64,000 bases of DNA, taken from NCBI RefSeq assembly GCF_003046295.1, contig NZ_PZZN01000001.1, forward strand, positions 950,812 through 1,014,811, read 5' to 3'. This DNA comes from Sphingomonas aerolata. GTDB taxonomy: Bacteria; Pseudomonadota; Alphaproteobacteria; Sphingomonadales; Sphingomonadaceae. The position numbers and the translations under genes were made by a program. Position 1 is the stretch's first letter. Every line of letters starts with the position of its first letter. The notes under the pieces are model-generated. The model made no database searches. It was not told the origin of the DNA and saw nothing but the letters and a program-made list of their open reading frames with translations. Shown here piece by piece: positions 52,094 through 61,373 of this stretch.

Positions 52094-52531
52094 TCAGTTG
52101 GGTGTGCCCTCGACCGTCACCAGCGCGACGCGGTTCAGCCCGGCGCGGTTGAGCTCGCCCATCACGCGCATCACCCGGCCGTAGTCGAGCTTGCGGTCCG
52201 CGCGCAGCAGCACCTGCGGCTCGTTGCCGACTGCCCGGCTCGCCGCGATCGACGCGAGCCGCACCGGCAGCGCGTCCTCGCCGATCTGGTCCTGGTCGAT
52301 AAACACCGCGCCCGTCGCATCCATCGAGATCTCGACGGGTTTCTGCTCTTGGTCCAGCGCCTTGGCGCGTGCATCGGGCAGGTTCACCGGCACGCCCGCG
52401 GTCATCAGCGGCGCAGTCACCATGAAGATGATCAGCAGCACCAGCATCACGTCGACCATCGGCGTGACGTTGATGTCCGCCATCGGCGCGCGCCGTCCGC
52501 GACCGCGACCCGAAGGAAGGTTCATCGCCAT
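52094..52531 (-). CDS. tolR: TolR (ExbD/TolR family) proton-channel subunit
   Basis: The 145-residue protein contains MADINVTPMVDVMLVLLIIF, the signature TM helix with its essential Asp, and a periplasmic domain. An ATG two codons in is an alternative start. It sits between tolQ and tolA with 35- and 27-nt gaps. Confidence 0.95.
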   Translation of the reverse strand: MAMNLPSGRGRGRRAPMADINVTPMVDVMLVLLIIFMVTAPLMTAGVPVNLPDARAKALDQEQKPVEISMDATGAVFIDQDQIGEDALPVRLASIAASRAVGNEPQVLLRADRKLDYGRVMRVMGELNRAGLNRVALVTVEGTPN

Positions 52532-52566
52532 CTACGCGCCTCCCGTGCACAGCACCGGCCGGCCGC

Positions 52567-53259
52567 TCATCGCGCGCCGTCCAGCTGCCGCGACAGCGTC
52601 GCGTGGAAGCCGTCGGCGAAGCGGTTGAGGCTTGCCTCGATCCGGTTGATGCCGTGGCTGAAGCGGTTGTACGCGATCACCGCCGGGATGGCCGCGAACA
52701 GGCCGATCGCGGTCGCGAACAGCGCTTCCGCGATCCCCGGCGCGACGACGGCGAGCGAGGTGTTCTGCGCCGCCGCGATGCTCGTGAAGCTGCGCATGAT
52801 GCCCCAGACGGTGCCGAACAGCCCGACGAACGGCGCCACCGATCCGACCGTCGCCAGCACGTTCAGCCGGTCCGACAGCGTGTCGATTTCGTGCGCGACC
52901 GCCGCGCCCATCGTCGTGGCGAGCCGCTCGCGCGTCCCGGCCTTGTCGATCGTGCCGCCCGCGGTCGATCGCCGCCACTCGGTCACCCCGGCCGCGAACA
53001 CGCGCGCCGATGGCAGGTCGGTCTCGCTCTCGGCCTTGTAGAACACGTCGATGTCCTCGGCCTTCCAGAAGTCGCGCTCGAACCGCGCCAGACCCTTGCG
53101 CGTCTTGCCCAGCCGCCGCCAGAACGCGACGATCAGCGCCCAGGTCCAGACGCTGGCGAGCAGCAGCCCGATCATCACGCCCTTCACGACCAGATCGGCC
53201 TGTAGGAACAAGTGGATCGGCGACAACGTCGCGCTATCCATAGTCAGAACCGGATTCAT
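52567..53259 (-). CDS. tolQ: TolQ (MotA/TolQ/ExbB family) proton-channel subunit
   Basis: The 230-residue protein has three TM helices with the family signature LATVGSVAPFVGLFGTVWGI and a C-terminal GIAEALFATAIGLFAAIPAV. The ATG overlaps the ybgC stop (ATGA). Confidence 0.96.
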   Translation of the reverse strand: MNPVLTMDSATLSPIHLFLQADLVVKGVMIGLLLASVWTWALIVAFWRRLGKTRKGLARFERDFWKAEDIDVFYKAESETDLPSARVFAAGVTEWRRSTAGGTIDKAGTRERLATTMGAAVAHEIDTLSDRLNVLATVGSVAPFVGLFGTVWGIMRSFTSIAAAQNTSLAVVAPGIAEALFATAIGLFAAIPAVIAYNRFSHGINRIEASLNRFADGFHATLSRQLDGAR

Positions 53260-53717
53260 GCTTCCCCCTGCCAGACAAGGCGTTCGTAGATGTCAGTCCA
53301 TGCGCGCGGCTGGCGACGCGGCCGGCCGTTGGGGGCGATCAGCGCCGCCACCACGTCCGCCTCGGCCAAGACAAGCCCGCCGCACATGACTCGTTGATGA
53401 ATGGCGACGCTGGCCGCGCGGACCTGCGTGATCCGTGAGACGATCACCAGCGCATCGTCGAGCCGCGCGGGCGCGGCATAGCGGATGGCGAGGCTTGCGA
53501 TCGCATAGGAGCCCTCGCCCGCCTCGAACGCGACGCGCTGGTCGATTCCGCCGACGCGCAGCATGTCCGACCGCGCGCGCTCCATGTAGCGCAGGTAATT
53601 GGCATGATAGACGACGCCCGACAGGTCGGTGTCCTCGAAATACACGCGCAGCGCGAACCGATGCTCGCGCCCCGCAAAGCGCCCTCCCGCCGGTTGATCC
53701 TGCTCTGCGTCAGCCAT
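53256..53717 (-). CDS. ybgC: YbgC-type acyl-CoA thioesterase of the tol-pal operon
   Basis: The 153-residue hotdog-fold protein has YFEDTDLSGVVYHANYLRYM, which includes the catalytic Asp. First gene of the operon, conserved in this position in many proteobacteria. A longer frame (to 53786) has no matching start. Confidence 0.94.
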   Translation of the reverse strand: MADAEQDQPAGGRFAGREHRFALRVYFEDTDLSGVVYHANYLRYMERARSDMLRVGGIDQRVAFEAGEGSYAIASLAIRYAAPARLDDALVIVSRITQVRAASVAIHQRVMCGGLVLAEADVVAALIAPNGRPRRQPRAWTDIYERLVWQGEA

Positions 53718-53810
53718 TCCGGGGGCTGTTAACCCAAGCATCGCCGCGAAGAAAGCATTCGCGTCGCCCTGCCTGCGGTTTCGCACCCGCGCAGGCGGAT
53801 ACGACTCGTC

Positions 53811-54611
53811 TTATTGCAGGGCGCCCGGATCAACCTGCAGCTGGGGACGCGGCGCGGCGGGAAGCGGCGGCTGCGTGACGGGCCGGAGCTGCGCCTGCAA
53901 CCCCGGCGCGGCGGGCGCGGCGGACGGCAGCGGTGCCACGCCGGAACCGCCGACCGGAACCGCACCGTTGCTTGCAAAGATCACGCGCTGTGCCGGGAGC
54001 GGCTGCACCGCGGTGCCGCGCCAGGCGTCGAACGCACGGTAGAAATCGGTAAAGGGCTGCTCCAGCATCGGCAGCCGCGTCGCGGCAAAACTCGCCAGCA
54101 TCGGCCCCGGCACGCTTGTGCCCTCCGCCAGCACACGCCCTGCCGCTTCGCAGAACGCATCGCGCGACTGCGACTGCGAGAAGAAATTGTACAGCCGCGT
54201 CATCGAATCGTCGTAGCGATCCTGCCAGTCGCCGCCGCCCGCGCGATATTCCGCCGAATAGGTCGCCTCGGCCTTGGCCAGCACCGGCTTCTGCGCGGCG
54301 AGCATCGCGTTATACCCCGCGACGATCACCGCCTCGTCCGGTCCGCGGCACGCCAGCGCCGCGACGTTCAGCGCAGCGCGCAGGTGCCAGATCTTCGCGG
54401 ATTCGGTCAGGTTGCGGTTCGGCGTCGGATAGGTGCCGTCGGCCAGCACCGCGGGGATCTTCATCCCCGGAAACGCGCCCTTGGGCAGCGGGGCCGCGAC
54501 CGGCACCGGCGCGACCGGCGCCGGTGCGGGCGCCGCGACCTCGACCGGCTTCCGCGCGCACCCGGCGAGCAGGGCTGCGGTCACCGCAATCATCGCAAAC
54601 TGACGCTTCAT
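53811..54611 (-). CDS. Conserved lipoprotein of unknown function
   Basis: The 266-residue protein has lipobox LLAGC in residues 14-18. A Pro/Ala linker comes first, then a helical domain (residues about 60-200; AALNVAALACRGPDEAVIVA and GGGDWQDRYDDSMTRLYNFF), and finally a Pro/Gln/Ala-rich tail. I recognise no named domain. It stands alone just upstream of ybgC with a 93-nt gap on the same strand, so it may be transcribed first. Confidence 0.8.
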   Translation of the reverse strand: MKRQFAMIAVTAALLAGCARKPVEVAAPAPAPVAPVPVAAPLPKGAFPGMKIPAVLADGTYPTPNRNLTESAKIWHLRAALNVAALACRGPDEAVIVAGYNAMLAAQKPVLAKAEATYSAEYRAGGGDWQDRYDDSMTRLYNFFSQSQSRDAFCEAAGRVLAEGTSVPGPMLASFAATRLPMLEQPFTDFYRAFDAWRGTAVQPLPAQRVIFASNGAVPVGGSGVAPLPSAAPAAPGLQAQLRPVTQPPLPAAPRPQLQVDPGALQ

Positions 54612-54744
54612 CGACTCAAGTCCTCGCTGTCCCCCGACCGAGACAGACCTGCCGCGATAAGGTTAACAGGGTATAAAACGCGTACGCGACTGCAACCCTA
54701 ATGCGACGAACGGCACGATCGCAGCGTGTTAGGCCGGCGAAGGA

Positions 54745-55764
54745 TCAGGCCGCGCGTGCCTCGAGCGCCGCCGCGGCCTGTGCCATCAGCTCGGCGATGA
54801 TGTCCGCGACCGGCTCTTCCTTCGTGACCATGCCGACCGACTGGCCCGCCATCACCGACCCATGCTCGACATCGCCGTCGACCACCGCGCGGCGCAGCGC
54901 ACCCGCCCAGTAATGCTCGATCTGCAACTGCGCCTCGCCCATCGCCACGCGCCCCTCGTCGAGATGCCCCGCAACCTCGCGCTGCTTGGCCGAGAACAGC
55001 TCGCCCGCCGCATTCTTCAGCGCGCGCACCGGGATAACCGGCAGCCGCGCGTCGAGCTGGACGCTGGCGATCGCATCGCGCGCCGACGCGCGGATGAACG
55101 CCTTCTTGAAATTGGCATGCGCGATCGATTCGGTCCCGCAGACGAACCGCGTGCCGAGCTGGACGCCCGCCGCGCCCATGTCGAGATAGCCCGCGATCGC
55201 CTCGCCGCGGCCGATCCCGCCCGCCACGAACACCGGCACCAGCTCGGCGATCTCGGGCAGCATCTCCTGCGCCAGCACGCTCGTCGACACCGGCCCGATA
55301 TGCCCGCCGGCCTCCATGCCCTCGATCACCAGCGCGTCGACGCCGCTGCGGATCAGCTTCTTGGCCAGCGCCAGCGTCGGCGCGAAGCAGATGACCTTGG
55401 CGCCCCCCGCCTTGATCGCCTCGAGGCTGCCCTTGGGCGGCAATCCGCCCGCCAGCACGACATGGCCGACCTTGTGCCGCGTGCACACCGCGATCAGCTC
55501 GACCAGGTCGGGATGCATGGTGATCAGGTTCACGCCGAACGGCTTGTCGGTCATCGCCTGGGTCGCGGCGATCTCGGCGTCGAGCAACGCGGGCGTCATC
55601 GCCCCGCACGCGATCACCCCGAACCCGCCCGCATTCGAAATCGCGGAAACGAGATTGCGCTCGCTCACCCACGACATCGCCCCGCCAAGGATCGCGACCT
55701 CGGACCCGAGGAATGCGGCGCCGCGCGCCATGCGGCGCTGAAGCCGGTCGCTGCCGATGGTCAT
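54745..55764 (-). CDS. NAD(P)H-dependent flavin oxidoreductase / nitronate monooxygenase family
   Basis: The 339-residue FMN-binding TIM barrel has ILGGAMSWVSERNLVSAISN, FGVIACGAM, VEGMEAGGHIG-like text (IEGMEAGGHIGPVSTSVL) and FVAGGIGRGEAIAGYLDMGA. The start is chosen at MTIGSDRLQRR with GGGAG upstream. Nitronate oxidation is possible, but many members of this branch have other functions. Confidence 0.88.
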   Translation of the reverse strand: MTIGSDRLQRRMARGAAFLGSEVAILGGAMSWVSERNLVSAISNAGGFGVIACGAMTPALLDAEIAATQAMTDKPFGVNLITMHPDLVELIAVCTRHKVGHVVLAGGLPPKGSLEAIKAGGAKVICFAPTLALAKKLIRSGVDALVIEGMEAGGHIGPVSTSVLAQEMLPEIAELVPVFVAGGIGRGEAIAGYLDMGAAGVQLGTRFVCGTESIAHANFKKAFIRASARDAIASVQLDARLPVIPVRALKNAAGELFSAKQREVAGHLDEGRVAMGEAQLQIEHYWAGALRRAVVDGDVEHGSVMAGQSVGMVTKEEPVADIIAELMAQAAAALEARAA

Positions 55765-55775
55765 TACAAAACTCC

Positions 55776-55854
55776 CGTTCGTGTCGAGCGAAGTCGAGAA
55801 ACCCCGCGCAGTATCCGTGACATATTTCCCGACAATGCTCGAAACGAACGGACG
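55776..55854. repeat. Family C repeat, full copy (C4, diverged)
   Basis: GTTCGTGTCGAGCGAAGTCG and TGCTCGAAACGAACGG arms flank a spacer. It fills the gap between lysC and the flavin oxidoreductase. Confidence 0.75.
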
Positions 55855-55861
55855 GTGTCCG

Positions 55862-57115
55862 TCAAGCCGCATCCTCGGCATCGAGCCCGTAAGCGGTATG
55901 CAGCACGCGCACCGCCAGCTCGGTATAATCCTCTTCGATCAGCACGCTGACCTTGATCTCCGACGTCGCGATCGCCTGGATGTTGATCCCGCGCTCGCCG
56001 AGCGTCGTGAACATCGTCGAGGCGACGCCCGCATGGCTGCGCATCCCGACGCCGACCACCGAAACCTTGGCGACGCGCGTGTCGTGGACCAGGCTCGCAA
56101 AGCCGATCGCGTCCTTTGCCTTGTCGAGCACGTCGAGCGTCCGCGCCAGATCCGCCGAGGGCACGGTGAACGTCACGTCGGTCGACCCGGTCGAATGCGC
56201 GACGTTCTGGACGATCATGTCGACGTTGATCCCCGCATCGGCGAGCGGCGCGAAGATCGCCGCGACCGATCCCGGGCGATCGCTGACCTGCGTCAGCGTT
56301 ATCTTCGCCTCGTTCTTGTCATGCGCGATGCCGGTGATGAGCTGGCGTTCCATATCGTCGATTTCCTCTTCGCCCACGATCAGCGTGCCGCGGTGTCCGT
56401 CACTGGTATCGCCATCCTCGAACGAGGACAGCACGCGCACGCGCACATTCTCTTTCATCGCCAGGCCGACAGACCGTGTCTGCAACACCTTGGCGCCGAC
56501 GCTGGCGAGTTCCAGCATCTCCTCATACGTCACCTTGCCGAGCTTGCGCGCCCGCGGCACGATCCTCGGATCGGTCGTGTAGACGCCGTCGACATCGGTA
56601 TAGATGTCACAGCGATCGGCCTTCATCGCCGCCGCCATCGCGACCGCCGACGTGTCCGATCCGCCGCGCCCCAGCGTGGTGACGCGCTGGCCGTCTGCCA
56701 CGCCCTGGAACCCCGGGATCACCGCGACGACACCGTCCGCCAGGCTCGCATCGAGCGCGACCGTGTCGATCTCGCCGATCCGGGCCGAGCCATGCGCGTC
56801 CGACGTGTTGATCGGCAGCTGCCACCCGAGCCAGCTGCGCGCCTTGCAGCCCGCGGCCTGCAGCGCGATCGCGAGCAGCCCGCTCGTGATCTGCTCGCCC
56901 GCCGAGACGACGACGTCATATTCCTTCGCATCGTACAGCGACGACGCCTCGCGGCAGAAGCCGACCAGCCGGTCGGTCTCGCCCGCCATTGCGGAGACGA
57001 CGACCGCGACCTCGTTGCCCGCATCGACCTCGCGCTTCACGCGCGCCGCGACGTTGCGGATACGTTCGATCCCGGCCATCGACGTCCCGCCGAATTTCAT
57101 CACGATACGGGCCAT
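55862..57115 (-). CDS. lysC: Aspartate kinase
   Basis: The 417-residue protein begins ARIVMKFGGTSMAG, the phosphate-binding start of aspartokinases. It carries VTTLGRGGSDTSAVAMAAAM and DIYTDVDGVYTTDPRIVP, then two C-terminal ACT domains (VSDRPGSVAAIFAPLADAGI; VSVVGVGMRSHAGVASTMFT). It makes aspartyl phosphate for Lys, Thr, Met and cell wall diaminopimelate; feedback via ACT domains is expected. Divergent from ubiG across 52 bp. Confidence 0.96.
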   Translation of the reverse strand: MARIVMKFGGTSMAGIERIRNVAARVKREVDAGNEVAVVVSAMAGETDRLVGFCREASSLYDAKEYDVVVSAGEQITSGLLAIALQAAGCKARSWLGWQLPINTSDAHGSARIGEIDTVALDASLADGVVAVIPGFQGVADGQRVTTLGRGGSDTSAVAMAAAMKADRCDIYTDVDGVYTTDPRIVPRARKLGKVTYEEMLELASVGAKVLQTRSVGLAMKENVRVRVLSSFEDGDTSDGHRGTLIVGEEEIDDMERQLITGIAHDKNEAKITLTQVSDRPGSVAAIFAPLADAGINVDMIVQNVAHSTGSTDVTFTVPSADLARTLDVLDKAKDAIGFASLVHDTRVAKVSVVGVGMRSHAGVASTMFTTLGERGINIQAIATSEIKVSVLIEEDYTELAVRVLHTAYGLDAEDAA

Positions 57116-57167
57116 GGGCAGCGTAAATCCCTTTGGGTCGAAGCGGCGGCCCTGATAGGTAGCGCGC

Positions 57168-57908
57168 ATGATACTGGCAAGTGACCGCAACGAAAGCGCA
57201 ACAATCGATCCCCGGGAGGCCGCGCATTTCGGCACGATGGCGGCCGACTGGTGGAACCCCAAGGGCTCGTCCGCGCCGCTCCACCAGCTCAATCCGCCTC
57301 GCCTGCGCTACATCCGCGACCGGGTCGACACGCACTGGCACGGCGACGGCACGGGCTTCACCCCGCTCGCCGGCCGGACCGCGCTCGACGTGGGCTGCGG
57401 CGCGGGGCTGCTCTGCGAACCGCTCGCGCGGCTCGGCGCCAGCGTAACCGGGATCGACGCCGCGCCCGAAAATATCGCCGCGGCAGAAATACATGCGGCG
57501 CAGAGCGGGCTCGCAATCGACTATCGCGCTGGCGGCGTCGAGGGGCTCGACGGCCAGTTCGACCTCGTCACCAGCCTCGAGGTGATCGAGCATGTCAGCG
57601 ACCCTGCAGGCTTCGTCCGCGGCCTCGCGCGCGTGCTGGCCGACAATGGCCTGCTGATCCTGTCGACCCCCAACCGCACGCCGCTGTCGCGGCTTGCGAT
57701 GATCACGATCGCCGAAGGCACCGGCCGCATCCCGCGCGGCACGCACGACTGGAACAAGTTCCTCACCCCCGAAGAACTGACCGCGCTGCTGCGCGACGCC
57801 GGTCTCCACGTCGTCCACACGCAAGGCCTCGGCTTCTCGCCGGCGACCGGCTTCGCGCTCAGCGATTCGACCAGCCTCGACTATTTCCTGACCGCGGTAA
57901 AAGCCTGA
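57168..57908 (+). CDS. ubiG: Ubiquinone 3-O-methyltransferase
   Basis: The 246-residue SAM methyltransferase contains the family start EAAHFGTMAADWWNPKGSSA, the SAM motif ALDVGCGAGLLCEPLARLGA and LTPEELTALLRDAG. It does both O-methylations in ubiquinone synthesis. The motifs are complete and the length is usual. Confidence 0.95.
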   Translation: MILASDRNESATIDPREAAHFGTMAADWWNPKGSSAPLHQLNPPRLRYIRDRVDTHWHGDGTGFTPLAGRTALDVGCGAGLLCEPLARLGASVTGIDAAPENIAAAEIHAAQSGLAIDYRAGGVEGLDGQFDLVTSLEVIEHVSDPAGFVRGLARVLADNGLLILSTPNRTPLSRLAMITIAEGTGRIPRGTHDWNKFLTPEELTALLRDAGLHVVHTQGLGFSPATGFALSDSTSLDYFLTAVKA

Positions 57909-57916
57909 CCCTTGCC

Positions 57917-58153
57917 CCGCCCGGCACCACCCCGGCGGGCACCACCAACCCAGTCGGCAAAACCACCCCGGCGGGCGCTACCATCTCAGCAGGCGCTACC
58001 ACCCCGGCGAACGCCGGGGCCCAGTTGGGAAAGCCTGAGTAACGGAACGCGACCCTCAGCCATGACCGTCCCCCAACTGGGCCCCGGCCTCCGCCGGGGT
58101 GGAACCAAAGACTGCCGGGGTGGAACCGAAGACTGCCGGGGTGGGACCAAATA
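57917..58153. repeat. Family E palindrome flanked by short tandem arrays (E2)
   Basis: Central arms CCCCGGCGAACGCCGGGGCC and GGCCCCGGCCTCCGCCGGGG. Left edge: degenerate 18-21-bp units with CACCCCGGCGGGC. Right edge: a 21-bp unit CCGGGGTGGAACCRAAGACTG repeated. It fills most of the 317-bp gap between ubiG and the GT39 gene. Confidence 0.9.
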
Positions 58154-58173
58154 ATGGAGCATAGCCCGCCCCA

Positions 58174-58230
58174 CCCTTGTTCACCCGCGAAGGCGGGTGC
58201 CCAGACTGGCCACCCGCCTTCGCGGGTGAA
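58174..58230. repeat. Family D palindrome containing the probable GT39 start codon (D2)
   Basis: Arms TTCACCCGCGAAGGCGGGTG and CACCCGCCTTCGCGGGTGAA with a short CCCAGACTGG spacer. The GTG in the right arm opens the downstream frame. Confidence 0.92.
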
Positions 58231-59725
58231 CATCCTTCTTCTAGGGGGTTTAGCCGCGCTCTACATCGCGCTCGCCCTCCTCCGCCCCGTCGACCACGAC
58301 GAAAGCCAGTATGTCGCTGCGGCCGTCCTCACCGCGCACGGCCTGCTCCCCTATCGCGACTTCGCCTATCTCCAGACCCCGCTCCAGCCCTTCCTCCTCG
58401 CACCCATCGCCGTCCTGACCGGCGCCTGGACCTGGCCCGCCCTCCGCCTCGCCAACGCGCTGCTCGGCCTCGCGAGCGTAGCGTTCGTCCACGCCGCCGC
58501 GCGCCGCACCGGTGCCAGCCCCGCCACCGCGCGCCTCTGCGCCGCCTTGTTCGCGACCACCGACATCCTGCTCTTCAGCATCGGCACCGCGCGCAACGAC
58601 GCGCTCCCCGCCGCCTGCCTCGCCGCCGCGCTCTGGCTGATCGTCCGCGAAGACCGGACCCGCGCCGGCGCGCTAACAATCGGCCTTCTGCTCGCCGCCG
58701 CGGTCGCCGCAAAAATCTCCTATGCCTTCCCCGCCGCCGCCTACGGCCTCTACGCGCTGGTCCATCCCCGCCACCGCGTCTGGCTGGTCGCGCTCGGCGC
58801 GCTCCCGGTCGTCGCGTTCGTCGGCTGGACCTTCGCGCTGTCGCCCGAAGGCTTCCTGTTCGGCACGCTGCACTTTCCCGCCCAGGCGCCCGCGGAATAT
58901 TACGCGGCACGGCCCTGGAAGCTGTCGCTTGCCGCCAAGGCGCTCGATACGCTGAAGTTCCTCGCGCTCGGTGCCGCGCTGCCCGCCCTCGTCCTCGTCG
59001 CGCGCGCCGCGATCCGTCGTCGTCGCGTCACCCTGCCCGACCTGCTCGTCCTCGCCGGGCTGGTCGCCGCGCTGCTCCCGGTGCCGACCTGGCGGCAATA
59101 TCTGCTGCCGATGCTCCCCCCGCTGTTCGTCGCGCTCGCCGCCGTCTGGACCGCACAGCCGCCGACCCGCGCAACCACCCGGATCATGGCCGTCTTCGCG
59201 CTGCTCGGCCTCGCGCCGACACTCACAGCACTCGCCGAGCCCGGCCGCCTCCCGCTCGTCACCGCCATGCGCGAAGCCGCCACGCTGAGACGGACGCTCG
59301 ACGCGCGAGGGATCGCCGGCCCGATCGTCACGCTGTCGCCGCAGATCCTGCCCGCCACCGGCCGCCTGCCCGATCCCCGCTTCGCCGCCGGCCCCTTCTA
59401 CTTCCGCAGCTGCACCCTGCTCGACCCTGCGGCAGAGGCCCGCCTCCACCTCGTCGCGCGCGATCGCCTGCGCCTCGCCCCCGGCACCGTCATCCTCACT
59501 GGTGGCGAATCCGCCGCGACCGCGGGCGATTCGCAACTCGACGCCGCGCTCGAAAAGGCGGCATCCGGAGCGGTCGCCGTCCCCGGCACCCGCTTCCGGC
59601 TGTCGGTCACGCCGCCAGCCGCCCCCGTCGCGCCGCGATCAGCCCGGCATAATAGTCCACCAGTTCCACCGCATGCGCATGATCCGAGCGGACCTGCGCC
59701 GACGCCACGACCGCCGCGCGCCTGA
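58226..59725 (+). CDS. GT39/ArnT-like (GT-C) membrane glycosyltransferase
   Basis: The protein has about 499 residues with roughly ten TM segments. It has an early catalytic acid pair (LRPVDHDESQYVAAAVLTAH) and a loop sequence (YRDFAYLQTPLQPFLLAPIA) typical of dolichol/undecaprenyl-phosphate-dependent mannosyl- or aminoarabinosyl-transferases. The GTG start lies inside a family D repeat; an ATG at 58154 in the same frame would add 24 repeat-encoded residues. The last 40 residues run antisense into the next gene, suggesting loss of the original stop. Confidence 0.82.
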   Translation: MNILLLGGLAALYIALALLRPVDHDESQYVAAAVLTAHGLLPYRDFAYLQTPLQPFLLAPIAVLTGAWTWPALRLANALLGLASVAFVHAAARRTGASPATARLCAALFATTDILLFSIGTARNDALPAACLAAALWLIVREDRTRAGALTIGLLLAAAVAAKISYAFPAAAYGLYALVHPRHRVWLVALGALPVVAFVGWTFALSPEGFLFGTLHFPAQAPAEYYAARPWKLSLAAKALDTLKFLALGAALPALVLVARAAIRRRRVTLPDLLVLAGLVAALLPVPTWRQYLLPMLPPLFVALAAVWTAQPPTRATTRIMAVFALLGLAPTLTALAEPGRLPLVTAMREAATLRRTLDARGIAGPIVTLSPQILPATGRLPDPRFAAGPFYFRSCTLLDPAAEARLHLVARDRLRLAPGTVILTGGESAATAGDSQLDAALEKAASGAVAVPGTRFRLSVTPPAAPVAPRSARHNSPPVPPHAHDPSGPAPTPRPPRA

Positions 59726-60803
59726 GCATCCCGCGGTCGCGCGCGAACAGCCGCGCGATCGCCGCCGCCGCCGCGGTCGCATCGCGCGCCGTATAGAGCT
59801 CGCTGGCATGCCGGTCCGCAATCTCGGCGCACCCGCCCGTATCGGGCACGATCAGCGGCAGCCCCGACGCCATCGCCTCCGACGCGACCAGCCCGAACGG
59901 CTCGGCCTCCGACCCGTGGATCAGCGCGTCGCAGCTCGCCATGATCGCGGCCAGCCGCTCGCGGTCATAGACCGGCGCGAACATCCGGATATGCGGCGAT
60001 CCGCCGATCCGCCGTGCGATCGCCTTGCTCTGGCTGCCCGTGCCGAACAGGATCAGCCCGATCGGCAGGTCGGTGCCCGCGCGCGCGACCGCGTCGACGA
60101 CCAGCGGCCAGCGCTTCTCGCCGTGATGCCGGCCCAGCCCGATCAGCAGCATCGCGTCCGCCGGCAACCCGCATTGCTGCAACAGCCGCCCCCGCAGCGC
60201 CTCGTCGCGCAGCCGCGGCGAGAAATGGCCGCGCTCGATCCCCAGCGGCATCGCCGCATCGATCCGCACCCCGCGCGCGCGCAACCGTTTCTCCAGCGCG
60301 GGTCCGTTGGTGACCACCGTGTCGAACCGCGTCAGGAACCGGTTCATGTACCGGCTGTACCAGCCGAACGCGCGCTCGATCCGGTCGTGGCTCGCAAACC
60401 CTGCGAACCAGCGCTGCGCATAGGCGGCGATATTGTCGTTGTGCATGAAGAAGGATTTCAGCGCGCGCTGCTGCCCGTCGGGCCCCGTCCATTCGCCGAC
60501 GAACCAGGCCGGCCGCCACGGCGAACAGCATTCGACGACATCCGGATCGAGCTCGTCCAACACCCGGTGAATCGCCGCACGGTCCCAGAACAGCCCGTAA
60601 TTGCGATCGAACGGCATACCCGGCGACTTGAGGTAGATCACCCGCCCGCCACCCGGCCGCTCCTCGACACGGTCCTCGCGGCCCGGCGCGACGACGATCA
60701 GCTCGTGCCCCAGATCGGCAAGGATCCCCATCTTCCGGTCGATATAGGTGCGCACGCCACCGCCGGTCGGCGAGTAGAATTCGTTGACGTCGACGATCCG
60801 CAT
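59607..60803 (-). CDS. GT4 family glycosyltransferase
   Basis: The 398-residue GT-B protein has N-terminal SPTGGGVRTYIDRKMGILAD and the C-terminal domain motif HGSEAEPFGLVASEAMASGL, with the EPFGLVASE nucleotide-sugar loop. It starts 18 nt after the DUF2141 gene, so the three minus-strand genes from 62353 downward form one operon. Acceptor unknown; a polysaccharide or lipid glycan is likely. Confidence 0.9.
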   Translation of the reverse strand: MRIVDVNEFYSPTGGGVRTYIDRKMGILADLGHELIVVAPGREDRVEERPGGGRVIYLKSPGMPFDRNYGLFWDRAAIHRVLDELDPDVVECCSPWRPAWFVGEWTGPDGQQRALKSFFMHNDNIAAYAQRWFAGFASHDRIERAFGWYSRYMNRFLTRFDTVVTNGPALEKRLRARGVRIDAAMPLGIERGHFSPRLRDEALRGRLLQQCGLPADAMLLIGLGRHHGEKRWPLVVDAVARAGTDLPIGLILFGTGSQSKAIARRIGGSPHIRMFAPVYDRERLAAIMASCDALIHGSEAEPFGLVASEAMASGLPLIVPDTGGCAEIADRHASELYTARDATAAAAAIARLFARDRGMLRRAAVVASAQVRSDHAHAVELVDYYAGLIAARRGRLAA

Positions 60804-60821
60804 CTCAGCCCGCCCGCCCCC

Positions 60822-61373
60822 TCACTTGCCGTCCAATGGGCCGAACCCGCCCAGCCCGCGCAGATATTGCGCGCGGATCGTGACATGCGTGAGTCCGGGC
60901 CCGACTTCGATGATCGCCTGGTCGACCTTGGGTCGCGATCGGCCGAGCCGGTCGCCCTTCACGAACCCCGCGCCATCCGACCAGACACTGAACTTGGCCC
61001 GGCCGTCACGGTCATGCGTGAACAGCAGCGCGTAGCGGCCCGGATGCGGCACGCGGATGCACAAGGCGGTCGGACCGGTCGCGGGGGCTGACACGCTGAT
61101 GCGGCGAAACGTCTTGCCCGCCGCGATCAGCTCGCGGTCGCCGCGCAGGAAATCGGCCTCGTCGGGCGGATAGAGTTCGAGCTTCAGATTGCCCTTGCGA
61201 TCCTTCAGTCCGACGATCGTCGCCGCGATCGCCGGCCCCTCGTCGCGCTCGCACGCCTGCGCGTCGCTGCCGAGCATTGGCTCCTGGATCGCCGCCCGGC
61301 CGCCGGCCCATGCCGGGGCGGCGCCCGCGACCAGCCCCGCCAGCATCAGTACCGCCCCAAGATATCGGTTCAC
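60822..61373 (-). CDS. Secreted DUF2141 protein
   Basis: The 183-residue protein has a signal peptide (LGAVLMLAGLVAGAAPAWA). The DUF2141 domain contains RKGNLKLELYPPDEADFLRG, ALCIRVPHPGRYALLFTHDR and KFSVWSDGAGF. The GTG start overlaps the upstream stop (GTGA). The family is a periplasmic or secreted beta-sandwich of unknown role, common next to glycosyltransferases in sphingomonads. Confidence 0.85.
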   Translation of the reverse strand: MNRYLGAVLMLAGLVAGAAPAWAGGRAAIQEPMLGSDAQACERDEGPAIAATIVGLKDRKGNLKLELYPPDEADFLRGDRELIAAGKTFRRISVSAPATGPTALCIRVPHPGRYALLFTHDRDGRAKFSVWSDGAGFVKGDRLGRSRPKVDQAIIEVGPGLTHVTIRAQYLRGLGGFGPLDGK

